Shown here: piece after piece, positions 1 through 5,210 of the stretch
How positions within the stretch are numbered: position 1 is the stretch's first letter
Layout: each line of letters begins with the position of its first letter
NCBI GenBank assembly: GCA_030151725.1
Contig: JASLDD010000256.1
Location: 1 to 5,377 of the forward strand
Direction of reading: 5' to 3'
DNA from: Solirubrobacteraceae bacterium
GTDB lineage: Bacteria > Actinomycetota > Thermoleophilia > Solirubrobacterales > Solirubrobacteraceae
DNA length: 5,377 nucleotides
The notes under the pieces: model-generated
What the model was told of the DNA's origin: nothing
Database searches by the model: none
What the model saw: the letters and a program-made list of their open reading frames with translations, nothing else
Program-made: the position numbers and the translations under genes

Positions 1-314
1 TGCGCGTGGTCGAGTGCCTCGAGCAGGCCAGTCGTGACAGCGACCCCGTTGGTCGCCTGGGCGGCGATGAGTCCCTGACCGTGCTCCAGGACATCCCTGC
101 GCCAGACACCGCCGTGCGCGTGGCCGAGAGGATCCGCGAGGCGCTCTGCAACACGTTCGAGCTCTCCTGCGGATCCGTTGAGCTCGGCGCCTCCATCGGC
201 GTGGCTTGCGCCGAAGGCCTTCGCATCGACGCCGACGCCCTCGTCAGGCTCGCCGACGAGGCCATGTATCGCTCCAAGGCGCAGGGCGCCAGCCGGCCCA
301 TCCTCGCCTGCTGA
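1..314 (+). CDS. Diguanylate cyclase GGDEF domain, C-terminal part (5' end outside window)
   Basis: This is the end of a GGDEF domain, the family that condenses two GTP into the second messenger cyclic di-GMP. The frame is open to the left edge (first full codon at 3), so the GTG at 6 is an internal Val and any sensor or membrane part is missing. The inhibitory I-site RxxD is present as RDSD (codons 33-44). Five residues later comes the active-site loop GGDES at 60-74, where the usual final Phe is Ser; the metal- and catalysis-associated Asp and Glu of the loop remain. The domain continues with an AERIREAL helix, the GASIGVA strand and a typical DEAMYRSKAQG end, then stops with TGA at 312-314. 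The Phe is not itself catalytic in characterised cyclases, so activity cannot be excluded, but a weakened or receptor-only enzyme is possible. The hairpin downstream probably ends its transcript. Confidence 0.85.
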   Translation, partial: RVVECLEQASRDSDPVGRLGGDESLTVLQDIPAPDTAVRVAERIREALCNTFELSCGSVELGASIGVACAEGLRIDADALVRLADEAMYRSKAQGASRPILAC

Positions 315-369
315 GCCCTCTCTGCGGCCGCCAGCAACGCCTTTACAGCGGGTTCACGTAGCAAACACA

Positions 370-415
370 AAAGGGGGCGAAGGACTCGCGCCTCAGCGCG
401 GCCTCCGCCCCCTTT
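370..415. terminator. Bidirectional intrinsic terminator between convergent genes
   Basis: An outer stem pairs AAAGGGGGCG (370-379) with CGCCCCCTTT (406-415). It continues past an A/C mismatch with AGG (381-383) against CCT (402-404, offset by one). A second small stem, CGCG (387-390) with CGCG (397-400), closes the loop. On the minus strand the stem is followed by TTTTGTGTTTG, a fair U-tract, so it best serves the secreted-protein gene that ends at 439. On the plus strand the tail is only CTTTGAG, weaker, but the hairpin is strong enough to slow readthrough from the GGDEF gene. The whole gap 315-438 holds nothing else that I see. Confidence 0.75.
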
Positions 416-438
416 GAGCTCAACTCAGAGCCTTGTGG

Positions 439-1137
439 CTAGGGCGCGTATTCGAGGTTGCCGTGAGGAACTTCCTCAAGGATTTCCCCGAAGTATTTGC
501 CGTTCTTGCGTTCTTCTTCGCTCAATTTGAATTCTTCGCACTGACCTTCGCCATATTCGAAGAGCAAGCCCGAGAATTCGTTTTCGATCAAGAGCTTGTT
601 AAACGACCGTTTGCCCTTGGTTTCAGGTTCGTTGTAGTAGCTGGCAGCCGTGTATTCGCCGTTCGGCTTTTTTTCAGCCTTGCGGGGGATCGTCTGTTCG
701 GGCAGCGTGATCAGGCATTTGAGCGAGTTGATCTTCAGTTCGATCGACCCCCCCGCCAACGTCGCCTCGCCGCCTTTTTCTTCGAGTTCCGAGCCCGCTT
801 CCGCGAAGCCGTTGTTGTGGTATTCGAGCGCCAACGGCGTCAGGAACTTCGTTTTCAGGTAGATCGGTTCGCCGCCGATTTTGGCTTCCGTGGTGCAGCG
901 TTTGAACTTGATCGACGTCGCGAACGTCGACGACATCAGCGGGGTCATTTCGCCACCCTTGGCCGTTGCCGACAGGCACAGGATTTTGAAGGGGCCGAGT
1001 TTGAATTCCTGTTCTTCCCCTTTGCCTTTCGACGGGCCCCCCGATGAAACGAATTCGCCCGCCAGAGCGGGCGTCGCGGCGATTGCAAGCGAGCAAAGCG
1101 CCGCGCCCACAACCAGCGTCCTCCTAAGGTTTCTCAT
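439..1137 (-). CDS. Secreted four-cysteine protein of unknown function, Solirubrobacterales type
   Basis: The product is 232 residues and its molecular function is unknown. The N-terminus is a classical Sec signal peptide: basic RNLRR, a hydrophobic core at about residues 7-21, and the cleavage motif Ala24-Leu25-Ala26 before Gly27. The mature part has four cysteines (54, 81, 141, 200), consistent with two disulfides, and strand-like alternation. It is rich in Lys and Glu, with recognisable blocks LCLSATAKG, LEYHNNGF, AEKKPNGEYTAA, EGQCEEF and a GNLEY end. From memory, proteins of this pattern occur as many paralogues in Solirubrobacterales; I know no characterised member. I start it at the ATG at 1135-1137, not at the longer in-frame start at 1254, because the signal peptide begins there and AAGGAG lies 11 nt upstream. 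Its GC content is visibly below that of its neighbours (47-57% in three sampled 60-base lines) and it favours GAA for Glu, unlike the GAG-rich genes to the right. It appears monocistronic and is bounded by the hairpin at 370-415. Confidence 0.82.
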   Translation of the reverse strand: MRNLRRTLVVGAALCSLAIAATPALAGEFVSSGGPSKGKGEEQEFKLGPFKILCLSATAKGGEMTPLMSSTFATSIKFKRCTTEAKIGGEPIYLKTKFLTPLALEYHNNGFAEAGSELEEKGGEATLAGGSIELKINSLKCLITLPEQTIPRKAEKKPNGEYTAASYYNEPETKGKRSFNKLLIENEFSGLLFEYGEGQCEEFKLSEEERKNGKYFGEILEEVPHGNLEYAP

Positions 1138-1148
1138 TCCTCTGCATT

Positions 1149-1154
1149 CTCCTT
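1149..1154 (-). promoter_or_regulatory. Ribosome binding site of the secreted-protein gene
   Basis: On the minus strand AAGGAG lies 11 nt before the ATG at 1137; a second purine run, GAGGA, sits almost against the start codon. The spacing is a little long but supports the short start that gives a clean signal peptide. Confidence 0.55.
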
Positions 1155-1189
1155 GATGCTGGATCGATGCCGATCGCGGCTGCGGCCGG

Positions 1190-1223
1190 CCCTCCGACTG
1201 GTCCAACCCTCCGACTGCTCCAA
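1190..1223. repeat. Perfectly adjacent 17-bp tandem repeat upstream of the secreted-protein gene
   Basis: CCCTCCGACTGGTCCAA (1190-1206) is followed immediately by CCCTCCGACTGCTCCAA (1207-1223), with 16 of 17 positions identical. It lies 53 bp upstream of the start codon of the leftward gene. Two direct sites of 17 bp, one and a half helical turns apart, could be a tandem regulator site in the promoter or leader. A replication-slippage duplication without function is the alternative. Confidence 0.7.
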
Positions 1224-1525
1224 ATATCCCTCTTCGCCCCTCACGGGCCGCCACCGGCAGCCTGACCCGCGAATCCTACCAGGAAGGCTGTAATGGAGTA
1301 GATACTTGCCGCACGCGTCGACAACCCGTTTACATTGGCTTGATATGGGGCGCTTAAGCGCTTGTCGGACCCTGCAACGTGCTTGAGGACGCGTCGGGTT
1401 GACTTCGCGAAACCGGCCCCGGCTACGCCGGTGGCACGAGCTTCTCAGCTTCGGCGATCCGTAAAAGCCCGCAAATTGCACCCCAATCTAAGAGTCCAAC
1501 TAATGAAATAGTTCGGTTTCTCAGG
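1224..1525. other. Divergent intergenic region without a recognisable gene
   Basis: About 300 bases between the 17-bp repeats and the promoter candidate at 1526 hold no convincing coding frame, RNA gene or mobile element. Visible structure is limited to three items. One is a 12-bp perfect palindrome at 1350-1361. Another is CCGGC-TAC-GCCGG at 1419-1431, a tight hairpin. The third is ACGCGTCG, present at 1313-1320 and again at 1389-1396, with CAACCCG (1322-1328) and CGGGTTG (1395-1401) inverted to each other. A TTGCAC (1476-1481) with ACTAAT 17 bp downstream (1499-1504) is a possible weak plus-strand promoter. The region must carry the promoters of both divergent genes, but I cannot place the leftward one. 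Confidence 0.5.
1350..1361. repeat. 12-bp perfect palindrome, possible operator
   Basis: GCGCTTAAGCGC is self-complementary over all 12 bases. It sits near the middle of the divergent intergenic region, 213 bp from the left gene start and 251 bp from the right one. A dimeric regulator could bind it, but a single palindrome of this length in GC-rich DNA is weak evidence. Confidence 0.35.
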
Positions 1526-1531
1526 TAGAAT
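1526..1531 (+). promoter_or_regulatory. Candidate -10 element for the heme-binding/ferritin-like pair
   Basis: TAGAAT matches TATAAT at five of six positions and lies in the locally AT-richer stretch just upstream of the rightward gene pair. No good -35 box stands at 16-18 bp, so it would need an activator or another sigma factor. Transcription would begin near 1538, giving a leader of about 74 nt that includes the hairpin at 1544-1584. The alternative is the TTGCAC/ACTAAT pair at 1476-1504. Confidence 0.25.
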
Positions 1532-1543
1532 CCGCGTCTCCCC

Positions 1544-1584
1544 GAGCACTCGTCCGGCGGGGTGGTACTCGTGGGCGAGCGCTC
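1544..1584 (+). promoter_or_regulatory. Candidate 5' leader hairpin upstream of the heme-binding gene
   Basis: GAGCACTCG (1544-1552) can pair with CGAGCGCTC (1576-1584) over nine positions with one A/C mismatch, enclosing a G-rich 23-nt loop. It ends 16 nt before the GGGAG ribosome binding site at 1601-1605. It could be a leader structure that affects translation or mRNA stability. It has no U-tract, so it is not an intrinsic terminator. Conservation is unknown. Confidence 0.35.
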
Positions 1585-1611
1585 CCTCTCAACTTCCACT
1601 GGGAGCCACCC

Positions 1612-2508
1612 ATGAACGCACAGCCACCGCCACGTCCACGGATCTCGTCCTTCCGAGGCGTGCTGCCCCAAGAGCCCCTCGCCGAAAACCTAGGCCCGCT
1701 GCAGAATCTGCCCGGCCGTTGGTCTGGATTTGGGTTCAACCTGATCGCACGCCCCAACTTCGAGCAGGGCAACCCGCTCTTCCTGCAGCTGAGTCTCACC
1801 AAGGAGCACCTCGAGTTCACCGCCATCGGCAGCAACGTTCCGAACCGCGGCAGCAAGCAGGACGACATCAACCTGTTCGGCGTGACCTACCTCCAGCAGA
1901 TCAGCCAAGCAACGCCGCCCGGCGGCGCGCTGCACATAGAGCCGGGGATCTGGATCACCGTCCCCGAGACAAACGCCCCTCCCGCCGGACCTACGATCAC
2001 CCGCTTGGCGAGCATCCCCCACGGCGACGCCATCAACCTCCAAGGCCAGAGCATCTCCATTGATGCAGGCCCAAAAATCGAACCAGCCAACACGGTCCCC
2101 TTCCCCATCGGGGGCGCCGCGCCACCCCCAGGCACGAAAAACGAGATCCCCGAGTACGACCTCGCGCTCGCCAGCCCCTTCCGCACCAGCCCGCTTCCCC
2201 TCCCAATCACCCAGGCGCTAGTGGACGACCCCAACACACTGCTGATCGAAGCGCTCAAAGGCCTCAAGGTGCTGCACACCGAGGTGCTCGCGGTTTCCTC
2301 GATTCCCCACGGTGGTGTCGAGAACATCCCCTTCGTCGTCGAAAACGCCAACGCGGCCTCGGTCTCGTCGATCTTCTGGATCGAGACCGTCGAAAACGAA
2401 CACGGCGGGGTGTTCCTGCAGCTCCAGTACACCCAGACCGTCCTGCTCAACTTCGACGAGCTCAGCTGGCCCCATGTGTCGGTCGCGACGCTCGTGCGGA
2501 CCTTCTAG
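1612..2508 (+). CDS. Putative heme-binding protein, beta-barrel (nitrobindin-like) type
   Basis: The product has 298 residues, no signal peptide and no cysteine, so it is probably cytoplasmic. After a Pro-rich, likely disordered start (residues 1-22) comes LPGRWSGFGFN (33-43), resembling the LxGxWxGxG opening of FABP/nitrobindin-like barrels. The blocks VPNRGSKQDDINLFGVTYLQQ (76-96, in part) and HIEPGIWI (108-115) follow. The C-terminus is FWIETV (255-260), a QLQYTQTVLLNF strand and WPHVSVATL (286-294). I recall proteins with this layout in bacteria and fungi annotated as heme-binding, but the ligand is unproven here; His108, His137, His233 and His288 are candidates. The motif SIPHG occurs twice (134-138 and 230-234). 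The ATG at 1612 is chosen for GGGAG at 1601-1605, 6 nt upstream. It ends 41 bp before the ferritin-like gene, probably in one transcript. The name is tentative; that it is a real gene is secure. Confidence 0.8.
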   Translation: MNAQPPPRPRISSFRGVLPQEPLAENLGPLQNLPGRWSGFGFNLIARPNFEQGNPLFLQLSLTKEHLEFTAIGSNVPNRGSKQDDINLFGVTYLQQISQATPPGGALHIEPGIWITVPETNAPPAGPTITRLASIPHGDAINLQGQSISIDAGPKIEPANTVPFPIGGAAPPPGTKNEIPEYDLALASPFRTSPLPLPITQALVDDPNTLLIEALKGLKVLHTEVLAVSSIPHGGVENIPFVVENANAASVSSIFWIETVENEHGGVFLQLQYTQTVLLNFDELSWPHVSVATLVRTF

Positions 2509-2549
2509 ATGCCTACGCCAAGCCAAAACAGAAGAAAGGGGCGCGTCCG

Positions 2550-3584
2550 ATGCTCTTGATGAAGCCCGAGCTCTTCGATGGACTCGATACGCCCCTAGGC
2601 CTTCAGGAAGCTCTCCAGACCGCTATCGAGCTCGAGCACGCCACCATCCCGGCCTATCTGTATGCCGCCTTCTCGCTGCAACCTGGCGTCAACTCCGAGA
2701 TCGCCGAACTGATCAGGAGCATCTACATGCAGGAGATGGCTCATATGGCGCTCGCCTGCAACCTCCTGAACGCCATCGGCGGGACCCCTGAAATCGACAC
2801 CTCCAAGTTCATCCCGACATATCCCGAATCGCTGCCCGGGACCGTCGAGCACCAGCTCTGCGTCGGACTCGAAGCATTCTCGATTCCCCTGGTCAGGAAA
2901 GCCTTCATGGTCATAGAGGAGCCAGAGCATCCGATCGAGATCCCGCCCGACGCAGCCGCCGAGCCCGAAAAGCCGCTGACGATCGGCGCCTTCTACCACG
3001 CCATCAAAGTAGAACTCGAAAAAGTCGGCGAGAAGATCTTTACCGGCGATCCCAAGCGTCAGGTCGCCGGCGTCTTCAAGGAAGTCACCGCCGTTGACGA
3101 CATGGCAAGCGCCTCGATCGCGATCGAAACGATCGTTGAGCAGGGCGAGGGGACCGCCACCAACCCCATCGAGGCCGAGAGTGAAGAAGAAGAACCGGCG
3201 CACTTCTACCGCTTCGCCGAGATCGCGGAAGGTCACAAGCTCGTGCCCGCCCCCGGCGAGACGCCGCCGTGGCGCTACTTAGGTGAGGCGATCCCGTTCG
3301 ACCCGACGAAGGTGTACCCGGCGAAGCGCAACCCCCGCAACAACTCCTATCCCGCCGGCTCCGCCGTTCGCCAGGCATCTGAAGCGTTCAACTTCGCCTA
3401 CACGAGCGTCCTCAAGGAACTCCATGGAGGCTTCAATGGAGAACCATCCAAGATCGGGACGGCCATCCGCCTGATGGGCAAGCTCCCCGATCTGGCCCAG
3501 ACACTGATGACTATCGAGCTCGCTCCAGGCGAAAACGGCGGTCCCAGCTTCGAGTACCAGGCAACTGCCCCCACTGGCGCTTAG
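2550..3584 (+). CDS. VioB/RebD-type ferritin-like protein (iminophenylpyruvate dimer synthase-like domain)
   Basis: The 344-residue protein matches the ferritin-like domain (Pfam 'Ferritin-like', PF12902) found in VioB and RebD, which couple two aromatic imino-acid molecules in violacein and rebeccamycin synthesis. Those enzymes are about 1000 residues, so this is a stand-alone domain. Helix 1 carries ELEHATIPAYLYA (27-39). Helix 2 carries QEMAHMALACNLLNAIGG (61-78) with an ExxH pair, Glu62/His65. Then come FTGDPKRQV (164-172), ETIVEQGEG (193-201) and a second ExxH, Glu215/His218, in PAHFYRFAEI. With Glu27 or Glu29 and Glu193 or Glu197 this gives a plausible di-metal set. A Glu-rich insert (208-215) precedes the last pair. 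The rest (about 230-344) is mostly helical and ends GPSFEYQATA. AAAGGGG (2535-2541) lies 8 nt before the ATG at 2550; the ATG at 2559 is an alternative. The protein probably acts with the product of the gene 41 bp upstream. Its substrate is unknown. Confidence 0.88.
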   Translation: MLLMKPELFDGLDTPLGLQEALQTAIELEHATIPAYLYAAFSLQPGVNSEIAELIRSIYMQEMAHMALACNLLNAIGGTPEIDTSKFIPTYPESLPGTVEHQLCVGLEAFSIPLVRKAFMVIEEPEHPIEIPPDAAAEPEKPLTIGAFYHAIKVELEKVGEKIFTGDPKRQVAGVFKEVTAVDDMASASIAIETIVEQGEGTATNPIEAESEEEEPAHFYRFAEIAEGHKLVPAPGETPPWRYLGEAIPFDPTKVYPAKRNPRNNSYPAGSAVRQASEAFNFAYTSVLKELHGGFNGEPSKIGTAIRLMGKLPDLAQTLMTIELAPGENGGPSFEYQATAPTGA

Positions 3585-3597
3585 CCCGACCTTGCGA

Positions 3598-3671
<74 letters not shown>

Positions 3672-3744
3672 AGCGCGTCGTAGTCTAGTTGGCCTCTCGA
3701 TTGCGAGCCGGGCGGCGTGCGCATAAGCTGCCACGACACAAGGA

Positions 3745-3761
3745 GTTCTGTTCATCAGAAC
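3745..3761. repeat. Inverted repeat GTTCTG-TTCAT-CAGAAC in the methyltransferase leader
   Basis: A perfect 6-bp stem with a 5-nt loop lies between two AAGGAG sequences (3740-3745 and 3764-3769) and ends 2 nt before the functional ribosome binding site. It could be an operator half-site pair or an mRNA hairpin that affects initiation. It lacks a U-tract, so it is not a terminator. Confidence 0.45.
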
Positions 3762-3763
3762 GC

Positions 3764-3770
3764 AAGGAGG
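3764..3770 (+). promoter_or_regulatory. Strong ribosome binding site that fixes a GTG start
   Basis: AAGGAGG is followed after 5 nt by GTG at 3776. The reading frame stays open upstream to a TTG at 3689, but that start has no ribosome binding site and would add 29 Arg-rich residues unlike a methyltransferase. The GTG is therefore preferred. Confidence 0.8.
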
Positions 3771-3775
3771 TGCTC

Positions 3776-4540
3776 GTGAGAGCTCAGCCGGCAGGCGACT
3801 TCGACTACGAGCGCGCGGGAGCGCGCTACTCACACGTGCGTAGGCCCGATCCACGCATCGCCGCGCAGCTACACAAGGCGCTAGGACCGGCGCGATCGGT
3901 CCTCAATGTGGGTGCTGGAGCCGGTTCCTATGAGCCAACCGACCGCTATGTCGCAGCCGTCGAGCCCTCCGCGTCGATGCGCTCGATGCGCTCGCGCGAG
4001 CTGGCCCCCGCAATCGATGCCACCGCTGAGAGCCTGCCCTTCGACGACGGGAGCTTCGACGCCGCCATGGCCTCCATCACCGTCCATCAGTGGGCCGACC
4101 CCTGGCGCGGTTTGGCTGAGATGCGACGTGTGAGCCGCGGGCCAGTGCTCGTGATGACCTTCGACGGCGATGAGCTCGAGCGGTTGTGGCTGGGGGAGTA
4201 CGTGCCCGAGCTCTTCGACGCCGAGCGCAAGCGCTATCCGGCCATAGACGAGATCTGCGAGTCGCTCGGAGGCAGCGTCCAGGTCCAGCCCGTGCCCATC
4301 CCCATCGACTGCCCCGACGGCTTCACCGAGGCCTTCTACGCCCGACCCGAGCAGTTCCTCGACCCCGAGGTGCGACGCGCACAATCTGCGTGGGGCTTTG
4401 TCGATGAGGCCGTCGCCTCGCGCGCGGTGGAGAGCCTGCGCCAGGACATCGACTCTGGACGTTGGGATGCGCGCCATGGCGCGCTCAGGGAGCAGCCCGA
4501 GTTCGTCGGGGCGCTGCGCCTGATCGTCAGCCGCCCTTAG
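3776..4540 (+). CDS. Class I SAM-dependent methyltransferase (Methyltransf_11 / UbiE-like fold)
   Basis: This predicted soluble enzyme of 254 residues transfers a methyl group from S-adenosylmethionine to an unidentified small molecule. After the FDYERAGARYSHVRRPDPRI lead-in comes motif I, VLNVGAGAGSYE (42-53). Next is the acidic end of strand 2, VAAVEPS (59-65), with Glu63 expected to hold the ribose hydroxyls. AESLPFDDGSFDAA (84-97) follows and corresponds to the AxxLPFxDxSFD signature of the Methyltransf_11 group, then TVHQWADP and a PVLVMTFD strand. The C-terminal half, which would set the substrate, is not recognisable. The GTG start is fixed by AAGGAGG 5 nt upstream. A 9-bp in-frame duplication (3974-3991) encodes the local MRSMRS repeat. 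Its stop overlaps the stop of the convergent GNAT gene. A weak promoter may be TTGCGA (3701-3706) with CATAAG 15 bp downstream. The context gives no pathway. Confidence 0.88.
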   Translation: MRAQPAGDFDYERAGARYSHVRRPDPRIAAQLHKALGPARSVLNVGAGAGSYEPTDRYVAAVEPSASMRSMRSRELAPAIDATAESLPFDDGSFDAAMASITVHQWADPWRGLAEMRRVSRGPVLVMTFDGDELERLWLGEYVPELFDAERKRYPAIDEICESLGGSVQVQPVPIPIDCPDGFTEAFYARPEQFLDPEVRRAQSAWGFVDEAVASRAVESLRQDIDSGRWDARHGALREQPEFVGALRLIVSRP

Positions 4541-5130
4541 CCGTCGGAGTCGCGCTCCTCGCCAGCCAGCAGCTCCATCAACAGCGAGTCGTGCCAGCCC
4601 TCTCCCCCCACGTCTCGCTCCGAGCAGCGCATCACGCCCACCGGCCGGAAGCCGACCTTCCCATACGCCTTGATCGCAGCCGCGTTGGACACGGCTGGAT
4701 CGATGGTTATGCGGTGATGGGCGTGCTGGTCGATGAGCAGGCGCACGACCCACCTCACCGCCTCCGTTCCAATCCCGCGTCCGTGCAGCGCCGGATCGAT
4801 GAACAGATCGATGCCCGCGTGGCGATACTTGGGCTCAGGCTCCTCCCAGTACTGGATCAGGCCCGCCACCACTCCGTCGAACTCGATCGTCAAGCGCGTC
4901 GACTGCGGCTCGTCCCACGGGAAGCTCGCATCTGGCTCATCCCACCAGCGGAGCACCTCGGGTGTGCCGTGGATGCGCAGCAGCTCAAGCTCATCGCCCT
5001 TTGCCAACGGGCGCAGCGTCACGCGGGCACGTAGCGAAGGTTTGCCGTGCCCCTCGGAGGCTTCGGGAGCAACTGCACTCGACTCATCGAGCTCGCCTCG
5101 CCCCTCGCTCTGTCCACCGCCATCAGTCAT
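4537..5130 (-). CDS. GNAT N-acetyltransferase, aminoglycoside AAC(6')-like subgroup
   Basis: The 197-residue product is a GCN5-related acetyltransferase that moves an acetyl group from acetyl-CoA to an amine. Residues 2-32 are a Gly/Glu/Ser-rich, probably disordered tail. The fold begins at VTLRPLAKGDELELL (37-51). VLRWWDEP (59-66), then AGLIQYWEEPEP (89-100) and the acidic strand HAGIDLFIDP (104-113) recall AAC(6') enzymes. The acetyl-CoA loop is LHGRGIGTEA (115-124). DPAVSNAAAIKAYGKVGF (144-161) closely parallels the DPxxxNxxAIxxYxKxGF motif of AAC(6')-Ib. This motif is shared with siderophore and other GNATs, so drug resistance is not shown. I start it at the ATG at 5128-5130, with GGAGGAG just upstream. 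The longer frame to 5271 has no such site and would overlap the divergent GST gene. The TAA stop shares TTAG (4537-4540) with the methyltransferase stop. Confidence 0.87.
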   Translation of the reverse strand: MTDGGGQSEGRGELDESSAVAPEASEGHGKPSLRARVTLRPLAKGDELELLRIHGTPEVLRWWDEPDASFPWDEPQSTRLTIEFDGVVAGLIQYWEEPEPKYRHAGIDLFIDPALHGRGIGTEAVRWVVRLLIDQHAHHRITIDPAVSNAAAIKAYGKVGFRPVGVMRCSERDVGGEGWHDSLLMELLAGEERDSDG

Positions 5131-5133
5131 ATT

Positions 5134-5140
5134 CTCCTCC
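5134..5140 (-). promoter_or_regulatory. Ribosome binding site that fixes the GNAT start
   Basis: The minus strand reads GGAGGAG-AAT-ATG, so a near-perfect Shine-Dalgarno lies 3-5 nt before the ATG at 5130. It supports the 197-residue product over the 244-residue extension. Confidence 0.75.
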
Positions 5141-5163
5141 ACCAACCATAGGATCAAATCCAT

Positions 5164-5178
5164 CGCGGCCGAGCCGCG
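5164..5178. repeat. Inverted repeat CGCGGC-CGA-GCCGCG in the GNAT/GST divergent promoter region
   Basis: A perfect 6-bp repeat with a 3-nt centre lies 34 bp from the GNAT start and 33 bp from the GST start, close to the middle of the 80-bp divergent gap. The position suits an operator shared by both genes. GC-rich repeats this short arise easily by chance. Confidence 0.35.
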
Positions 5179-5210
5179 CATACGACCATCGACTCGGAAA
5201 TCCACGCGCC

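Noticed and set aside
433..1047. A 204-codon open frame on the plus strand
   Set aside because: It is antisense to the secreted-protein gene, is Phe/Arg-rich without domains, and is explained by the GAA-rich codon use of the opposite strand.
1138..1254. N-terminal extension of the secreted protein to an upstream in-frame start
   Set aside because: It would bury the signal peptide 39 residues inside, and the ribosome binding site fits the ATG at 1137.
1134..1481. 115-codon minus-strand frame across the divergent intergenic region
   Set aside because: It is Arg/Ser-rich with no recognisable motif and no ribosome binding site, and it overlaps the leader of the real gene.
3689..3775. TTG start for the methyltransferase
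   Set aside because: It has no ribosome binding site and the added residues are basic and unlike the family; the GTG at 3776 has a near-perfect site.
3881..4753. 290-codon minus-strand frame across the methyltransferase
   Set aside because: It is a shadow frame in GC-rich coding DNA, with no domain and spanning two real genes.
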